Shown in pieces: positions 9,345-19,895 of a stretch of DNA of 64,000 nt. Below the pieces are notes generated by a model. That model did no database searches and was not told the origin of the DNA. It worked only from the letters and a program-made list of their open reading frames with translations. The first letter of the stretch is position 1, and the number at the start of each line of letters is the position of its first letter. Source of the DNA: an uncultured Paraprevotella sp. (lineage in GTDB: Bacteria > Bacteroidota > Bacteroidia > Bacteroidales > Bacteroidaceae); contig CALUIV010000001.1 of the NCBI GenBank assembly GCA_944320775.1, positions 110,236-174,235 on the forward strand. The letters run 5' to 3'. The position numbers were made by a program, and so were the translations under genes.

Positions 9345-9352
9345 TAACTTTG
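9345..9352 (+). promoter_or_regulatory. Promoter -7 box for secA
   Basis: TAACTTTG matches the Bacteroidota -7 consensus. Transcription would begin near 9359, which leaves no leader for an ATG at 9361 and favours the ATG at 9397 as the secA start. Confidence 0.6.
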
Positions 9353-9396
9353 CAGGGCTTATGCCCTTTTTGACAAGAAAAATAATCAAATTAGAT

Positions 9397-12300
9397 ATGG
9401 ATATAAATAAATTTTTGAGCAAGCTTTTCGGTAATAAGTCAACCCGTGATATGAAGGCTATTCAGCCTTGGGTGGAGAAGGTGAAAAAGGCTTATCCCGA
9501 GATTCAGGCATTAGACAATGACGCGTTGCGTGCCAAAACCCAGGAAATTAAACAGTACATTCAGAACTCAGCAAATGATCTGAAAGAGAAGATTGCCGAA
9601 CTAAAGGCGAAGATCGAACAAACAGAATTGCAGGATCGTGCTCCGCTATTTGCTCAGGTCGACAAATTGGAGAAAGAAGTACTGGATCGCTATGAGGTCG
9701 CTTTGAATGAGGTTTTGCCAACTGTATTTGCCATTGTAAAGTCTACAGCCGAGCGTTTTGCAACATCTGAACTGGTGGAAGTTACAGCCAATGATTTCGA
9801 CCGTGAATTGGCCGCACGCTTTGATTTTGTAGAAATACAGGGTGATCGTGCTGTTTATCATAATCATTGGTCTGCCGGAGGTAATGATACCGTATGGAAT
9901 ATGGTTCATTATGACGTACAGCTTTTCGGTGGTACCGTATTGCATCAGGGTAAGATTGCCGAGATGGCAACCGGTGAAGGTAAGACTTTGGTAGCCACAT
10001 TACCGGTATTCTTGAATGCATTGACCGGTAATGGTGTGCATGTTGTAACGGTGAACGATTACTTGGCTAAACGTGACTCGGAATGGATGGGACCGCTTTA
10101 TATGTTCCACGGTTTGAGTGTAGATTGTATCGACAAGCATCAGCCGAATTCTGAAGCGCGCCGTCGTGCTTACATGGCGGATATTACGTTTGGTACCAAC
10201 AATGAATTTGGTTTTGACTATTTGCGCGACAATATGGCAACCAATCCGAAAGATTTGGTTCAGCGCAAGCATAATTACGCCATTGTCGATGAGGTCGACT
10301 CCGTTTTGATCGACGATGCCCGTACCCCGTTGATTATTTCCGGTCCTGTGCCTAAGGGAGATGATCAACTGTTTGAACAGTATCAGCCGTTGGTAGAGCG
10401 GCTGGTAGGTGTACAGCGTCAGTTGGCTACCCAGTATCTGGCTGAGGCTAAACAGCTGATTGCTTCTGACGATAAGGAAAAGAAGGAACAGGGTTTCCTG
10501 CAGCTTTACCGGAGTCATAAGGCACTTCCGAAAAACAAACCGCTGATTAAATTCCTGTCTGAACCGGGTATTAAATCCGGAATGTTGAAGACGGAAGAAA
10601 TCTATATGGAGAACAACAACAAACGTATGCCGGAGGCTGTTGAGCCGTTATATTTTGTTGTTGACGAGAAATTGAACAGTGTCGATCTGACCGATAAAGG
10701 TAATGAATGGTTAGCCAAGACTACTGCCAATCCGGATTTGTTCGTATTGCCTGATATAACAGCGGCAATGTCTGCTTTGGAGGCCGACAAGTCGTTGTCC
10801 GACGAAGAACGTCTCCAGAAGAAGGATGCTTTGTATACGGATTATGCGGTGAAGAGTGAGCGCGTACATACGATACAGCAGTTGCTGAAGGCCTATACCA
10901 TGTTCAATAAGGACGATGAATATGTGATTATTGACGGTGAGGTGAAGATTGTCGACGAGCAAACCGGACGTATCATGGACGGTCGCCGTTGGAGCGATGG
11001 ATTGCATCAGGCTGTCGAGGCTAAGGAGCATGTGAAGGTTCAGGCTGCAACTCAGACTTTTGCTACGATTACGCTGCAGAACTATTTCCGTATGTATCAT
11101 AAGTTGTCCGGTATGACCGGTACGGCTATAACCGAGGCAGGAGAGTTCTGGGATATCTATAAGTTGGATGTTGTTGAAATTCCAACCAATCGTCCGATTG
11201 CCCGTATCGACATGGACGACCGTATTTACAAAACGCAGCGCGAGAAGTATAAGGCGGTCATTGAAGAAGTTGAGAAGATGATTGCTGCCGGACGTCCGGT
11301 GCTGGTCGGAACGACTTCTGTGGAAATTTCTGAAATGCTGAGCAAGATGTTGCAGATGCGTAAGATTCCGCATAATGTCCTCAATGCCAAATTGCATCAG
11401 CAGGAAGCTGATATCGTAGCAAAGGCAGGTCAGAGCAGTACGGTGACAATTGCTACCAACATGGCCGGACGTGGTACGGATATCAAGTTGAGCGACGAAG
11501 TGAAGGCAGCCGGTGGTTTGGCGATTATCGGTACCGAGCGTCATGAGAGCCGTCGTGTCGACCGTCAGTTACGTGGTCGTGCCGGTCGTCAGGGTGACCC
11601 GGGTTCTTCTGTCTTCTTTGTCTCTCTCGAAGACAAGCTGATGCGTCTGTTCGGTAGTGAGCGTATTGCCAATATTATGGATAAGCTTGGATTCGAAGAT
11701 GGTGAGATGATCGAGCATCCGATGATCAGTAAATCAATCGAGCGTGCGCAGAAGAAGGTTGAGGAGAACCACTTTGGAGTCCGTAAACGTTTGTTGGAAT
11801 ATGATGATGTCATGAACAAGCAGCGTACGGTTGTTTATGAGAAGCGTCGTCATGCCTTGATGGGCGAGCGTATCGGTATGGATATTGCCGACATGATTGC
11901 CAACCGTTGCGACAACATCGTGTTCAATAACGATTATGCCGGATGCAAGGAGCAGTTCCTGGAGATTTTGGCTATGGAAGTGCCGTTTACGGAGGAAGAG
12001 TTTGCTTCGACAAGTAGAGAGAAACTGGCCGACAAGGCTTTCGATGAGGCCATGAAGCGCTTCAAGATGAAAGTTGATCTGATGGCGGCTGTTGCCAATC
12101 CGGTCATTAAGCAGATTTATGAGACTCAGGGGGCTATGTATGAGAATATCATGGTTCCAATTACGGATGGCCGTCGTATGTATCAGATTTCCACGCCGCT
12201 CAAGGAGGCTTATGAAACACAGAGCCAGTCTGTGGTGAAAGCGTTCCAGAAGGCAATCATGCTTCATACAATCGATGAGGCCTGGAAGGAAAACTTGCGT

Positions 12301-12693
12301 GAGTTGGATGAGTTGAAACATTCCGTACAGAATGCCAGCTACGAGCAGAAGGATCCGTTGTTGATCTTTAAATTGGAAAGTGTGACCTTGTTCGACAAGA
12401 TGGTCAACCGGATTAATAATCAAACGATCAGTGTGCTTATGCGCGGTCAGATTCCGGTGCAGGCACCGCAGCAGGTACACGAGGCAGCTCCGGAACCAGC
12501 ACACCAACAGCAGAATTATGTTGAGAGCCGTGAGGACTTGACGGATGCAAATCAGGAAGCAGCAGCTCATCAGGATACACGTGCCGAACAGCCGCGTCAG
12601 CCTCATGTAGCTGAAAAGACTCCTGGACGTAACGATCCTTGTCCTTGTGGAAGTGGAAAGAAGTTTAAGAATTGTCATGGCAAAGGATTGTAA
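9397..12693 (+). CDS. secA: Preprotein translocase ATPase SecA
   Basis: Motor ATPase that drives unfolded proteins through SecYEG. An in-frame ATG at 9361 exists, but the start at 9397 ([20 protein letters not shown]) matches family N-termini and the promoter position, giving 1098 residues, normal for Bacteroidota, whose SecA is longer than the E. coli protein. Walker A is [10 protein letters not shown] at about residues 188-197, Walker B is [14 protein letters not shown] from about 296, and the second helicase half shows [12 protein letters not shown] and [16 protein letters not shown]. The tail is Gln/Glu/Ala-rich and ends with the zinc-binding motif [17 protein letters not shown]. It follows the Lnb-like gene pair but has its own promoter and a strong terminator. 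Confidence 0.98.
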   Translation: MDINKFLSKLFGNKSTRDMKAIQPWVEKVKKAYPEIQALDNDALRAKTQEIKQYIQNSANDLKEKIAELKAKIEQTELQDRAPLFAQVDKLEKEVLDRYEVALNEVLPTVFAIVKSTAERFATSELVEVTANDFDRELAARFDFVEIQGDRAVYHNHWSAGGNDTVWNMVHYDVQLFGGTVLHQGKIAEMATGEGKTLVATLPVFLNALTGNGVHVVTVNDYLAKRDSEWMGPLYMFHGLSVDCIDKHQPNSEARRRAYMADITFGTNNEFGFDYLRDNMATNPKDLVQRKHNYAIVDEVDSVLIDDARTPLIISGPVPKGDDQLFEQYQPLVERLVGVQRQLATQYLAEAKQLIASDDKEKKEQGFLQLYRSHKALPKNKPLIKFLSEPGIKSGMLKTEEIYMENNNKRMPEAVEPLYFVVDEKLNSVDLTDKGNEWLAKTTANPDLFVLPDITAAMSALEADKSLSDEERLQKKDALYTDYAVKSERVHTIQQLLKAYTMFNKDDEYVIIDGEVKIVDEQTGRIMDGRRWSDGLHQAVEAKEHVKVQAATQTFATITLQNYFRMYHKLSGMTGTAITEAGEFWDIYKLDVVEIPTNRPIARIDMDDRIYKTQREKYKAVIEEVEKMIAAGRPVLVGTTSVEISEMLSKMLQMRKIPHNVLNAKLHQQEADIVAKAGQSSTVTIATNMAGRGTDIKLSDEVKAAGGLAIIGTERHESRRVDRQLRGRAGRQGDPGSSVFFVSLEDKLMRLFGSERIANIMDKLGFEDGEMIEHPMISKSIERAQKKVEENHFGVRKRLLEYDDVMNKQRTVVYEKRRHALMGERIGMDIADMIANRCDNIVFNNDYAGCKEQFLEILAMEVPFTEEEFASTSREKLADKAFDEAMKRFKMKVDLMAAVANPVIKQIYETQGAMYENIMVPITDGRRMYQISTPLKEAYETQSQSVVKAFQKAIMLHTIDEAWKENLRELDELKHSVQNASYEQKDPLLIFKLESVTLFDKMVNRINNQTISVLMRGQIPVQAPQQVHEAAPEPAHQQQNYVESREDLTDANQEAAAHQDTRAEQPRQPHVAEKTPGRNDPCPCGSGKKFKNCHGKGL

Positions 12694-12721
12694 TTGCCAG
12701 TTCAAATAATGTTATCTTGAG

Positions 12722-12761
12722 AAAGCCGCTTTGGAATTCGTGTTCCAGAGCGGCTTTTTTC
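12722..12761 (+). terminator. secA intrinsic terminator
   Basis: AAAGCCGCTTTGGAA, a six-base loop and its near-complement form a GC-rich stem followed by T6, 29 bases after the secA stop codon. Confidence 0.88.
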
Positions 12762-12816
12762 TTTTCCTGCTCCACTTTTTTTTTTTGAAAAATGGTCTGT
12801 ATAGAATCTTTTTTTG

Positions 12817-12824
12817 TAATTTTG
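12817..12824 (+). promoter_or_regulatory. Promoter -7 box for the 146-residue protein gene
   Basis: TAATTTTG matches TAnnTTTG and lies 27 bases before the ATG at 12851. No -33 TTTG at standard spacing. Confidence 0.45.
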
Positions 12825-12850
12825 GTCATGATAAATTAAACGGATAAAAT

Positions 12851-13291
12851 ATGGAAGCAAAGCAGCATACAATTCAGCAGATCGAACGTGCGTTAACGAA
12901 AGTAGTGACAAAATGTCGGGCCAAGTATGAATTTCCCGTTTTAACCGACATACATATTCAGGTAAAGCCCGATTCAGGCGAGATGCTTATTTTTAATGAC
13001 GATGATGAAGAAATTACCCGTTGTGTTGTTGAAGAATGGATTAACAGTAGCGAAGAAGACTTTTTCAATGCCATAACACCGGTTTTGCGTCAGTGCATCC
13101 AGAGCATGCAAAAAGAGTGGGAGACACTTCCGGTGCTCAAGCCATATTCTTTTGTGCTGGTCGATGATGAAGGGGAAATCGTATGCGATTTATATCTGGT
13201 TGATGATGATACCCTGATTCTGGATAAGGATTTGTTGAAAGGTTTGGATGAAGAGCTTGATGCTTTTCTGAAGGACTTGTTGAAGGATTGA
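12851..13291 (+). CDS. Conserved-looking small acidic protein of unknown function
   Basis: A 146-residue soluble protein that I do not recognise. It has no signal peptide or membrane segment, so it should be cytoplasmic. It is strongly acidic, with Asp/Glu clusters at FNDDDEE, VDDEGE, VDDDT and LDEELDAFLKDLLKD, and predicted secondary structure looks like an alpha/beta core followed by a C-terminal amphipathic helix. It has its own -7 box and stands alone between the secA terminator and the M60 peptidase gene. Codon use resembles neighbouring housekeeping genes, so it is likely a real, vertically inherited gene; no function can be assigned. Confidence 0.75.
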   Translation: MEAKQHTIQQIERALTKVVTKCRAKYEFPVLTDIHIQVKPDSGEMLIFNDDDEEITRCVVEEWINSSEEDFFNAITPVLRQCIQSMQKEWETLPVLKPYSFVLVDDEGEIVCDLYLVDDDTLILDKDLLKGLDEELDAFLKDLLKD

Positions 13292-13452
13292 CGCTTTCAT
13301 TTCCGGAAAGTTTCCAGGGATTTGTGTCTTTCTGTCAGAATATCTGACAGATAATTTCTGCGTGTGAGGATTGTCTAGCTTAATAAAACCGATAGATTCT
13401 AAAACTGACTTAAAATTTTTGGAATCTGTTTCTGATTCTTCATATTATTCCG

Positions 13453-13460
13453 TAATTTTG
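13453..13460 (+). promoter_or_regulatory. Candidate promoter -7 box for the M60 peptidase gene
   Basis: TAATTTTG matches TAnnTTTG 36 bases before the ATG at 13497. The upstream element is weak (TTCTG near 13430-13434). Confidence 0.45.
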
Positions 13461-13496
13461 ATTCATGATAATCTAATTTACCTATTAAAAAGAAGA

Positions 13497-15224
13497 ATGA
13501 TCATGAATTCACGTTTATCCGTGTCCGGCCTGCTGCTAGGAGCATGTCTGTTTGCCGGTGTTCCTTTTTCTGTCCAGGCGTCTGGTGCATTATTGAAATC
13601 CTCGAGTGAAATAACGGCATTGTCTGTTGCTCCGCGCAAACAGAAGCAGGCTGTCAATCTTGATTCAGCAGCATCTGCCCTGTTTGCTGATCCATTGCTG
13701 ACCAAGCTGAAACGGCGCACTTCCGAAAAAGACATTGCTTCTTGTCCTGATGCCGATCTTCGGGCGCTTGCCTTGCAGCTGCACCGCAAGGAATATTCCC
13801 AAAAATTTCGCGTAGCCCATTTCGAACCGGTCTACAGTCCTGAAGCTTTAGGCCGTCTGTTGCATATTGGCAACGGTTACAGTCGCTATCAGCATGTCAC
13901 AGGTATGGCTTTAGGTCCCGGCCGCCATATCGTGGTTGTCGAAGGCCTGAAAGAGGGTAGTCCGTTGGCACTCCGCATAGCCGAACTCTATGCGCCGAAG
14001 CAGGGCGACAAAGACTGGAGCCTGCATTCCGAAACCTATCCTTTGAAGAATGGCATCAACGTTATCGAGAAAAAGACCGACTGGGTAGGTCTGGCCTATA
14101 TGGACTACTATTTTGACCAGCCCGAGCAGGAGAACAACATCCGGGTGCATTTTGTTACCGGAGCTGTGAACGGTTACTTTGATGCCGCTCATGATACCAA
14201 TGCCGATTGGGATGTACTTTTGTCCCGTGCCGTCTATCCGGTATTCGATGCTGTGGGAAGCAATGTGCATCTGGCCTATCCGGTTGCTGACCTGAAACGC
14301 TATGCCGCAGGAAAGGGACGCGAGTTGATTTCCGTCTACGAAGAACTAGTGGGGCATCAGCAGGAAATCATCGGTTGGAAAAAATATAAACGTATTCCGA
14401 AAAATAAGATTTTTGCCCGGGTGAACTATGGCTATTATATGTTCCGCGACGGCAATGGTGTTGCTTTTAAGTTCGATACAATGCGCCGGGTTGCCGATCC
14501 CGACCACATGCGTCATCGTGATGAGGATGCTTGTTGGGGTTTTGCTCATGAAGTGGGCCATGTTCATCAGTTGCGTCCTTATCTGTCCTGGGGTGGTCTG
14601 GGCGAGACGAGCAATAATATTTGCAGCCGCTATTGTACCCAGGTTTATGGCTACAAGAACCGTCTGGCAGCAGCGTTCGAAAAGGCAGAAAAGAATTTCC
14701 TCGAGGATGGTATGGCTGGCAAGGTCAGTGGCGTGCGCCGCTCTTCCGGAATGGCCGACTCGGTTATCTGTGCTGCCAAGGGGCCCAAAGCCGACTATGC
14801 TTTGAGCTATCTTGAAGTGGATGTTTTAGAGCGTCTGGTTCCTTTCTGGAAACTTCAGTGCTATTTCGTTAAAAACGGTAAACCTGATTTCTATCCGGAT
14901 CTTTATGAAAAGATGCGTCGCAGCGAAGAAGAGCATCCTGAACTGGCTAAATTGAGCCGCAGTGAGAATGTCGTTCCTTTCCAGCTTAATTTTGTCCGTG
15001 GAGCATCCGAAGTGGCCGGCATCAATCTTTATCCTTATTTCGAAGCATTCGGTTTCTTCCGTTTACTGAAGCTGACTTATGGCGACTACGGCACTTATCA
15101 TTATCATCTGACAGCCGAAATGCGTGATGCCTTTAAAGCCGAGATGGACCAGATGGTGCGCGATGGCAAACTGCGTGCGCTGACCGATGCTGAACTGCAG
15201 GCCATGCTGCATGCCGAAGAATAA
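13497..15224 (+). CDS. M60-family (mucin-type) zinc metallopeptidase
   Basis: A 575-residue exported protease. A longer frame with a TTG start exists, but the ATG at 13497 (or 13503) directly precedes a signal peptide that ends near VPFSVQASG; a Cys in LLLGAC could alternatively be a weak lipobox. The M60 gluzincin signature HExGH followed by a distant Glu is present: H351-E352-V-G-H355 and E370 in GGLGETSNN, so both zinc His, the catalytic Glu and the third zinc ligand are intact. M60 enzymes in gut Bacteroidales and other mucosal bacteria cleave mucin-type glycoproteins, so this is a candidate mucus- or glycoprotein-degrading enzyme, acting at the surface or outside the cell. The region before the peptidase domain (residues 90-290) probably contains the M60 N-terminal jelly-roll. 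Transcription ends at a shared hairpin with valS. Confidence 0.85.
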   Translation: MIMNSRLSVSGLLLGACLFAGVPFSVQASGALLKSSSEITALSVAPRKQKQAVNLDSAASALFADPLLTKLKRRTSEKDIASCPDADLRALALQLHRKEYSQKFRVAHFEPVYSPEALGRLLHIGNGYSRYQHVTGMALGPGRHIVVVEGLKEGSPLALRIAELYAPKQGDKDWSLHSETYPLKNGINVIEKKTDWVGLAYMDYYFDQPEQENNIRVHFVTGAVNGYFDAAHDTNADWDVLLSRAVYPVFDAVGSNVHLAYPVADLKRYAAGKGRELISVYEELVGHQQEIIGWKKYKRIPKNKIFARVNYGYYMFRDGNGVAFKFDTMRRVADPDHMRHRDEDACWGFAHEVGHVHQLRPYLSWGGLGETSNNICSRYCTQVYGYKNRLAAAFEKAEKNFLEDGMAGKVSGVRRSSGMADSVICAAKGPKADYALSYLEVDVLERLVPFWKLQCYFVKNGKPDFYPDLYEKMRRSEEEHPELAKLSRSENVVPFQLNFVRGASEVAGINLYPYFEAFGFFRLLKLTYGDYGTYHYHLTAEMRDAFKAEMDQMVRDGKLRALTDAELQAMLHAEE

Positions 15225-15263
15225 GATTGGGAAATATAAAGATAAAAGAGTATCGTAGATAAG

Positions 15264-15305
15264 AAAACCCGGTCGGAAACCTTTATCGGTCCGACCGGGT
15301 TTTTG
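15264..15305. terminator. Bidirectional terminator between the M60 gene and valS
   Basis: AAACCCGGTCGGA, a loop and TCCGACCGGGTTT form a strong GC-rich stem with A and T runs on its two sides, serving the converging plus-strand peptidase and minus-strand valS transcripts. Confidence 0.88.
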
Positions 15306-15331
15306 TTTGAGATAGAAAAAAGTACGCTTTA

Positions 15332-18016
15332 TTATTTTTTCAGTTTCGCCAGACTTTCTTTCAGAGCGGCAATCTTGCTTTCCGCATCCGCCTGTTTCTT
15401 GCGTTCCATTTCCACAACGGCAGCCGGCGCATTAGCCACGAATTTCTCGTTCGACAGCTTCTTCTGAACTCCGATGAGGAAGCCCTCCAGGTATTTCAGT
15501 TCCGCTTCCTGCTTGGCAATTTCGGCTTCTACATCGATCAGGTTGCCCAGAGGTACGGCAAATTCCGTAGTACCTACCAGGAACGAAGCCGTTCCTTCAC
15601 CTTTCTGTGCTACTGTCTCGATGCTTTCCAGGTTAGCCATTTTCTTGATTACCGGTTCGTAGGCAGCCACTGGATTCAGCTCTACCACTTCCAGTTTCAG
15701 TGCTTCTTTCGGAGCAATATTCTTCTGGTTGCGCACCGTACGTACGCCGGCCACGATGTTCTTCACCAGTTCGATATCCGCAATCAGCTTTTCGTCGGCC
15801 TCGGTCGGAGCGTCCAGTTTCAGTACCGACAGCATGATGCTTTCGCCTTCCTTGCGGTCGTAGATATGCTGCCACAATTCTTCTGTGATGAACGGCATGA
15901 ACGGATGCAACAGTTTCAACAGGTTGTCGAAGAAGCGCAGTGTTTCGTCGTAAGTCTTCTGATCAATCGGCTGTCCGTAAGCCGGTTTGATCATTTCCAG
16001 ATACCAGCTCGAGAACTCGTCCCAGAACAGTTTGTACACCGCCATCAGCGCCTCGCTCAGACGGTATTTGCTGAACAGGTCGGCCACTTCGGCTGCTGTT
16101 TTCTTCAGCATCGCGTCGAACCATTTCGTGGCCAGTGCCGCGCTTTCCGGCTGTTCGATGGCAGCCGTTTCCCAACCCTTCACCAGTCGGAAGGCATTCC
16201 AGATCTTGTTATTGAAGTTACGTCCCTGTTCGCAGAGCGCGTCGTCGAACAGAATATCGTTTCCGGCCGGAGCAGAGAGCATCATTCCCATACGTACACC
16301 GTCCGCACCGTAGCGCTCGATCAGATCCAGTGGATCCGGGCTGTTACCCAGCTGCTTACTCATCTTGCGTCCCAGTTTGTCGCGTACGATACCGGTGAAA
16401 TAAACATTCTTGAATGGCATTTGTCCCTGATATTCATATCCGGCCATGATCATACGTGCTACCCAGAAGAAGATGATATCCGGACCGGTTACCAGGTCGG
16501 CTGTAGGGTAGTAGTAATTGATTTCCTCGTTGCCCGGGTTGTTGATTCCGTCAAAGAGCGAGATCGGCCATAACCAGGAAGAGAACCACGTATCCAGTGC
16601 ATCCTCATCCTGACGCAGGTCGGCTGTTGTCAGATTCTGGTTTCCGGTTTTTTCCTTGGCCAGTTCCAGAGCCTTGTCGATGTTTTCAGCCACGACATAT
16701 CCGCCTTCCGGCAAGAAGTAAGCCGGGATGCGGTGTCCCCACCACAACTGGCGGCTGATACACCAGTCCTTGATGTTCTCCAGCCAGTTCTTATAAGTGT
16801 TCTTGTATTTTGCCGGATAGAATTTCAGTTCGTCGTTCATTACCGGAGGCAAAGCCATATCGGCAAAGTGTTGCATTTTGAGGAACCACTGCATCGACAG
16901 TTTGGGTTCGATGGCCACGTTCGTACGTTCCGAGAAACCCACCTTGTTCGTGTAAGCCTCTACTTTCTCCAGCAGTCCGGCAGCTTCCAGGTCCTTTTCG
17001 ATCTGCTCACGCACGTCGAAGCGGTCCATGCCCACATACAGTCCGGCAGCCTCACTCAGCGTACCGTTGTCGTTGAAGATGTCAATGCTCTGCAGGTTAT
17101 ATTTCTCGCCCAGCATATAGTCGTTCACGTCGTGCGCCGGCGTCACCTTCAGACAGCCCGTTCCGAACTCGATGTCCACATAGCTGTCCTGGATCACCGG
17201 AATCACGCGGTTCACCAGCGGCACCATCACCTTCTTGCCTTTCAGCCATTGGTTTTTCGGGTCGTCCGGATTGATACACATCGCCGTATCACCCATAATC
17301 GTTTCCGGACGGGTCGTAGCCACTACGGCATAGCGGCGTCCCTGAGCATCGCGGTGCACCACTTCGCCTTCCGCGCCGGTTTCCCCGCTCAGGTCATCAT
17401 CAGCCACGTAATATCTCAGGTAGTACAGCTTGCTGTGCTCTTCCTTGTAGATCACCTCCTCATCGCTCAGGGCGGTCAGCGCTTTCGGATCCCAGTTCAC
17501 CATGCGCACACCGCGGTAGATCAGTCCCTTGTTGTACAGGTCCACAAACACCTTGATCACGCTGGCACTGCGTTTTTCGTCCATCGTGAAGGCCGTGCGG
17601 TCCCAGTCGCAGCTGGCACCCAATTTGCGGAGCTGTTTCAGGATGATACCTCCGTGTTCTTCAGTCCAGGCCCAGGCGTGTTTCAGGAACTCCTCGCGGG
17701 TCAGGTCCGATTTCTTGATACCCTGTTCTGCCAGTTTGTTCACCACCTTCGCTTCCGTGGCGATCGAGGCATGGTCTGTACCCGGTACCCAGCAGGCATT
17801 CTTGCCTTCCATACGGGCGCGGCGCACCAGGATATCCTGTATCGTGTTGTTCAGCACGTGTCCCATGTGCAGAATGCCCGTTACGTTTGGCGGTGGAATC
17901 ACTACCGTATAAGGTTCTCTTCCGTCGGGTTTAGAGCTGAAAAGCTTGTTGTCGAGCCAATACTGATACCATTTTCCCTCAACGTCCGAGGGATTGTATT
18001 TGCTTGCTAATTCCAT
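15332..18016 (-). CDS. valS: Valyl-tRNA synthetase
   Basis: Class Ia aminoacyl-tRNA synthetase that charges tRNA-Val, 894 residues, a normal length. The HIGH motif is HMGH at residues 50-53 within [16 protein letters not shown]; the KMSKS motif is [12 protein letters not shown] at about residue 550. [13 protein letters not shown] and [14 protein letters not shown] are typical of ValRS, and the editing domain lies between them ([13 protein letters not shown]). The last 70 residues form the ValRS C-terminal coiled coil ([20 protein letters not shown]). It is single-gene, divergent from mazG, with an exact -7 box 42 bases upstream of the start. Confidence 0.98.
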   Translation of the reverse strand: MELASKYNPSDVEGKWYQYWLDNKLFSSKPDGREPYTVVIPPPNVTGILHMGHVLNNTIQDILVRRARMEGKNACWVPGTDHASIATEAKVVNKLAEQGIKKSDLTREEFLKHAWAWTEEHGGIILKQLRKLGASCDWDRTAFTMDEKRSASVIKVFVDLYNKGLIYRGVRMVNWDPKALTALSDEEVIYKEEHSKLYYLRYYVADDDLSGETGAEGEVVHRDAQGRRYAVVATTRPETIMGDTAMCINPDDPKNQWLKGKKVMVPLVNRVIPVIQDSYVDIEFGTGCLKVTPAHDVNDYMLGEKYNLQSIDIFNDNGTLSEAAGLYVGMDRFDVREQIEKDLEAAGLLEKVEAYTNKVGFSERTNVAIEPKLSMQWFLKMQHFADMALPPVMNDELKFYPAKYKNTYKNWLENIKDWCISRQLWWGHRIPAYFLPEGGYVVAENIDKALELAKEKTGNQNLTTADLRQDEDALDTWFSSWLWPISLFDGINNPGNEEINYYYPTADLVTGPDIIFFWVARMIMAGYEYQGQMPFKNVYFTGIVRDKLGRKMSKQLGNSPDPLDLIERYGADGVRMGMMLSAPAGNDILFDDALCEQGRNFNNKIWNAFRLVKGWETAAIEQPESAALATKWFDAMLKKTAAEVADLFSKYRLSEALMAVYKLFWDEFSSWYLEMIKPAYGQPIDQKTYDETLRFFDNLLKLLHPFMPFITEELWQHIYDRKEGESIMLSVLKLDAPTEADEKLIADIELVKNIVAGVRTVRNQKNIAPKEALKLEVVELNPVAAYEPVIKKMANLESIETVAQKGEGTASFLVGTTEFAVPLGNLIDVEAEIAKQEAELKYLEGFLIGVQKKLSNEKFVANAPAAVVEMERKKQADAESKIAALKESLAKLKK

Positions 18017-18058
18017 GAGTTGTTATTTCTTGATTTTTATTGTTTTCACTTTAAGTTG

Positions 18059-18066
18059 CAAAGTTA
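18059..18066 (-). promoter_or_regulatory. valS promoter -7 box
   Basis: TAACTTTG on the minus strand, an exact consensus match 42 bases before the valS ATG. No clear -33 element. Confidence 0.55.
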
Positions 18067-18109
18067 CAAAAAACGAAGCATTAATTCACGCGTTGTCCGG
18101 AAAAAATGC

Positions 18110-18117
18110 TATCTTCG
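18110..18117 (+). promoter_or_regulatory. mazG promoter -7 box
   Basis: TATCTTCG fits TAnnTTTG with one mismatch, 25 bases before the mazG ATG. Together with the valS box it makes a compact divergent promoter region. Confidence 0.45.
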
Positions 18118-18142
18118 CCTGAAATTTGAAAAGAAAGAAACC

Positions 18143-18928
18143 ATGCATACCCGCGAAGAACAATTGGCGGCCTTTGGCCGCTTTCTGGACGTGCTCGACA
18201 CCCTGCGCGAGCAATGTCCGTGGGACCGCAAGCAGACTAACGAGAGCTTGCGCCCCAACACGATCGAAGAGACTTTCGAACTGTGTGACGCCCTGATAAA
18301 GAACGATCAGGCCAACATTTGCAAGGAACTGGGCGACGTCCTGTTGCATGTCTGTTTTTATGCTAAAATAGCCAGCGAGACCGGACAGTTTGACATTGCT
18401 GATGTGTGCAACAAACTGACCGACAAACTTATTTTCCGTCATCCTCATATCTATGGTGAGGTGCAGGCCGACACGGCCGAAGCGGTCAGTCAGAACTGGG
18501 AACAGATCAAGATGAAGGAGAAGGACGGCAACAAGACCGTGCTGGCCGGTGTGCCCGATGCGCTGCCGTCGCTCATCAAGGCCTATCGCATTCAGGATAA
18601 GGCCCGCAACGTCGGTTTCGACTGGGAAGATGCCTCCGGCGTATGGGATAAAGTGTCTGAGGAATTGTCTGAGCTGCGTGTCGAACTGGAGCGTGGCGAT
18701 CGCGAACGGTCCACGGAAGAATTTGGTGATTTTCTGTTCAGTATCATCAATGCCGGCCGGCTCTATCATCTCAACCCCGACAATGCGCTCGAACATACCA
18801 ATCAGAAATTCATCCGCCGGTTCAACTATGTTGAGCAGAAAGCCCGGGAATTGGGCAAGTCCTTAAAGGATATGACATTAGCCGAAATGGATGCTTATTG
18901 GAATGAAGCCAAGGCACAAGAACGTTGA
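18143..18928 (+). CDS. mazG: Nucleoside triphosphate pyrophosphohydrolase MazG
   Basis: House-cleaning enzyme that hydrolyses NTPs, including aberrant ones, to NMP and pyrophosphate. The upstream in-frame ATG at 18020 would precede the promoter, so the ATG at 18143 (MHTREEQLAAFGRF) is chosen, giving 261 residues. There are two MazG repeats, each with EExxE and ExxD metal-binding motifs: TIEETFELCDALIKND with KELGDVLLHVCFY in the first half, and SEELSELRVELE with EEFGDFLFSIINAGR in the second. CPWDRKQTNESLRPN is also typical. It is cytoplasmic and transcribed away from valS. Its stop codon is 14 bases from the stop of the converging gene at 18943. Confidence 0.95.
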   Translation: MHTREEQLAAFGRFLDVLDTLREQCPWDRKQTNESLRPNTIEETFELCDALIKNDQANICKELGDVLLHVCFYAKIASETGQFDIADVCNKLTDKLIFRHPHIYGEVQADTAEAVSQNWEQIKMKEKDGNKTVLAGVPDALPSLIKAYRIQDKARNVGFDWEDASGVWDKVSEELSELRVELERGDRERSTEEFGDFLFSIINAGRLYHLNPDNALEHTNQKFIRRFNYVEQKARELGKSLKDMTLAEMDAYWNEAKAQER

Positions 18929-18942
18929 GGCAGGGTTTTTGG

Positions 18943-19440
18943 TTACTTGGATTGCCAGGGGCATTTCGGCTTCAGCCGCACTACTTTTCGGGCGAATGCA
19001 TTCCGGTAGAAACGGTCTTCGGCGTGCATGGCTTCAAAAACTTTCTGTGGATTCACTTTCCGACACATTTTTTTGTAATAGTCTTTTTCCATTTCAGCCG
19101 ATTCCACTTTCAGTTCACAAATTTTTTCCACCCTTTCGGCATAATCCATGTCTGTATATTTGTCCTTCTGCCCTTTGCGTTTCAGTTTCATGATTTTCTG
19201 GTTCATTTCCCGTTGCTTATCGTGTAGTTCATGAAAAAGCGGAAAAAACTGGCTGGCTTCCAATACCGTCATGCCCGTCTCGCGGATGATATAATCTTCC
19301 AGGTTTTTCTGGAACTCTTCGGGCGAGAACTTTTCTTTCGGTTCGTTTTTCTGTGGATGCGGTTGGGCAAAACTACTTGTAGCCGTAAACAGGCATACGA
19401 GACACATCAGAATGATTTTCTTATACATAGGCTTTGTCAT
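18943..19440 (-). CDS. Exported protein of a sigma-factor operon
   Basis: A 165-residue protein with a signal peptide (about residues 5-25, ending SSFAQ) and a mostly helical, charged mature part (REMNQKIMKLKRKGQKDKYT, EKICELKVESAEMEKDYYKKM). The pattern recalls small periplasmic helical sensors such as the Spy/CpxP/ZraP group, but no defining motif is present, so I do not name it. It begins 5 bases after the stop of the membrane protein gene and is the third gene of the ECF sigma operon, which suggests a periplasmic role in the same envelope response. Confidence 0.7.
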   Translation of the reverse strand: MTKPMYKKIILMCLVCLFTATSSFAQPHPQKNEPKEKFSPEEFQKNLEDYIIRETGMTVLEASQFFPLFHELHDKQREMNQKIMKLKRKGQKDKYTDMDYAERVEKICELKVESAEMEKDYYKKMCRKVNPQKVFEAMHAEDRFYRNAFARKVVRLKPKCPWQSK

Positions 19441-19445
19441 ATCAA

Positions 19446-19844
19446 TTAATAGGCTTCGCTCAGATACATGCTGATGTCGTTGTTGTCCACCAGGGCATAA
19501 TCCATAGCCTCAAACAATTCCTCTTCGGTGAAGTCCTGATAGGCACTTTGTGGTGTCCACGTGCTTTCTGTGGCTACAGGAGCAGTTTGTCGCGCATGCT
19601 TTTTCAGCGTCATCAGGGTTACGGTCGTGCAGAAGATAACTCCACAGACGGCTGCTGCGGCAAGCCATAACGGACGCAGGCGTCGGAACAGGGTAGGTTG
19701 CTTTTCTTCCTTTTCGGCAACCGCTTGTTTTTCCGGCAATTGTTCCATCAGTTGCGTTGCGAACTGTTCGAAATACCCCTCCGGAGTCCGGAACGGATTT
19801 GTTTTTTTCGCATATCGGCTGAGTATGTCTTTCTCTTCTGTCAT
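19446..19844 (-). CDS. Small single-pass membrane protein, candidate anti-sigma factor
   Basis: A 132-residue protein with a cytoplasmic N-terminal half of about 55 residues, one membrane segment at about 57-79 (LWLAAAAVCGVIFCTTVTLM) and a short acidic exterior part. It lies 51 bases behind an ECF sigma-factor gene, the usual place for an anti-sigma factor, and the topology fits. However, I see no zinc-finger HxxxCxxC motif of ZAS anti-sigma factors. Its opening motif (NPFRTPEGYFEQFATQLMEQLPE) recurs, from memory, in small proteins encoded next to Bacteroidota sigma factors. Role inferred from position. Confidence 0.6.
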   Translation of the reverse strand: MTEEKDILSRYAKKTNPFRTPEGYFEQFATQLMEQLPEKQAVAEKEEKQPTLFRRLRPLWLAAAAVCGVIFCTTVTLMTLKKHARQTAPVATESTWTPQSAYQDFTEEELFEAMDYALVDNNDISMYLSEAY

Positions 19845-19895
19845 AATGTTCTCTTTTGCGGTTCTGTCTATTAGACGGCAGTTGTCGTGAAAGGT

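Noticed and set aside
16733-18010. A 425-codon open frame antisense to valS
   Set aside because: It is a mirror of strong codon bias in valS; the translated product is His/Val/Gln-rich with no known pattern.
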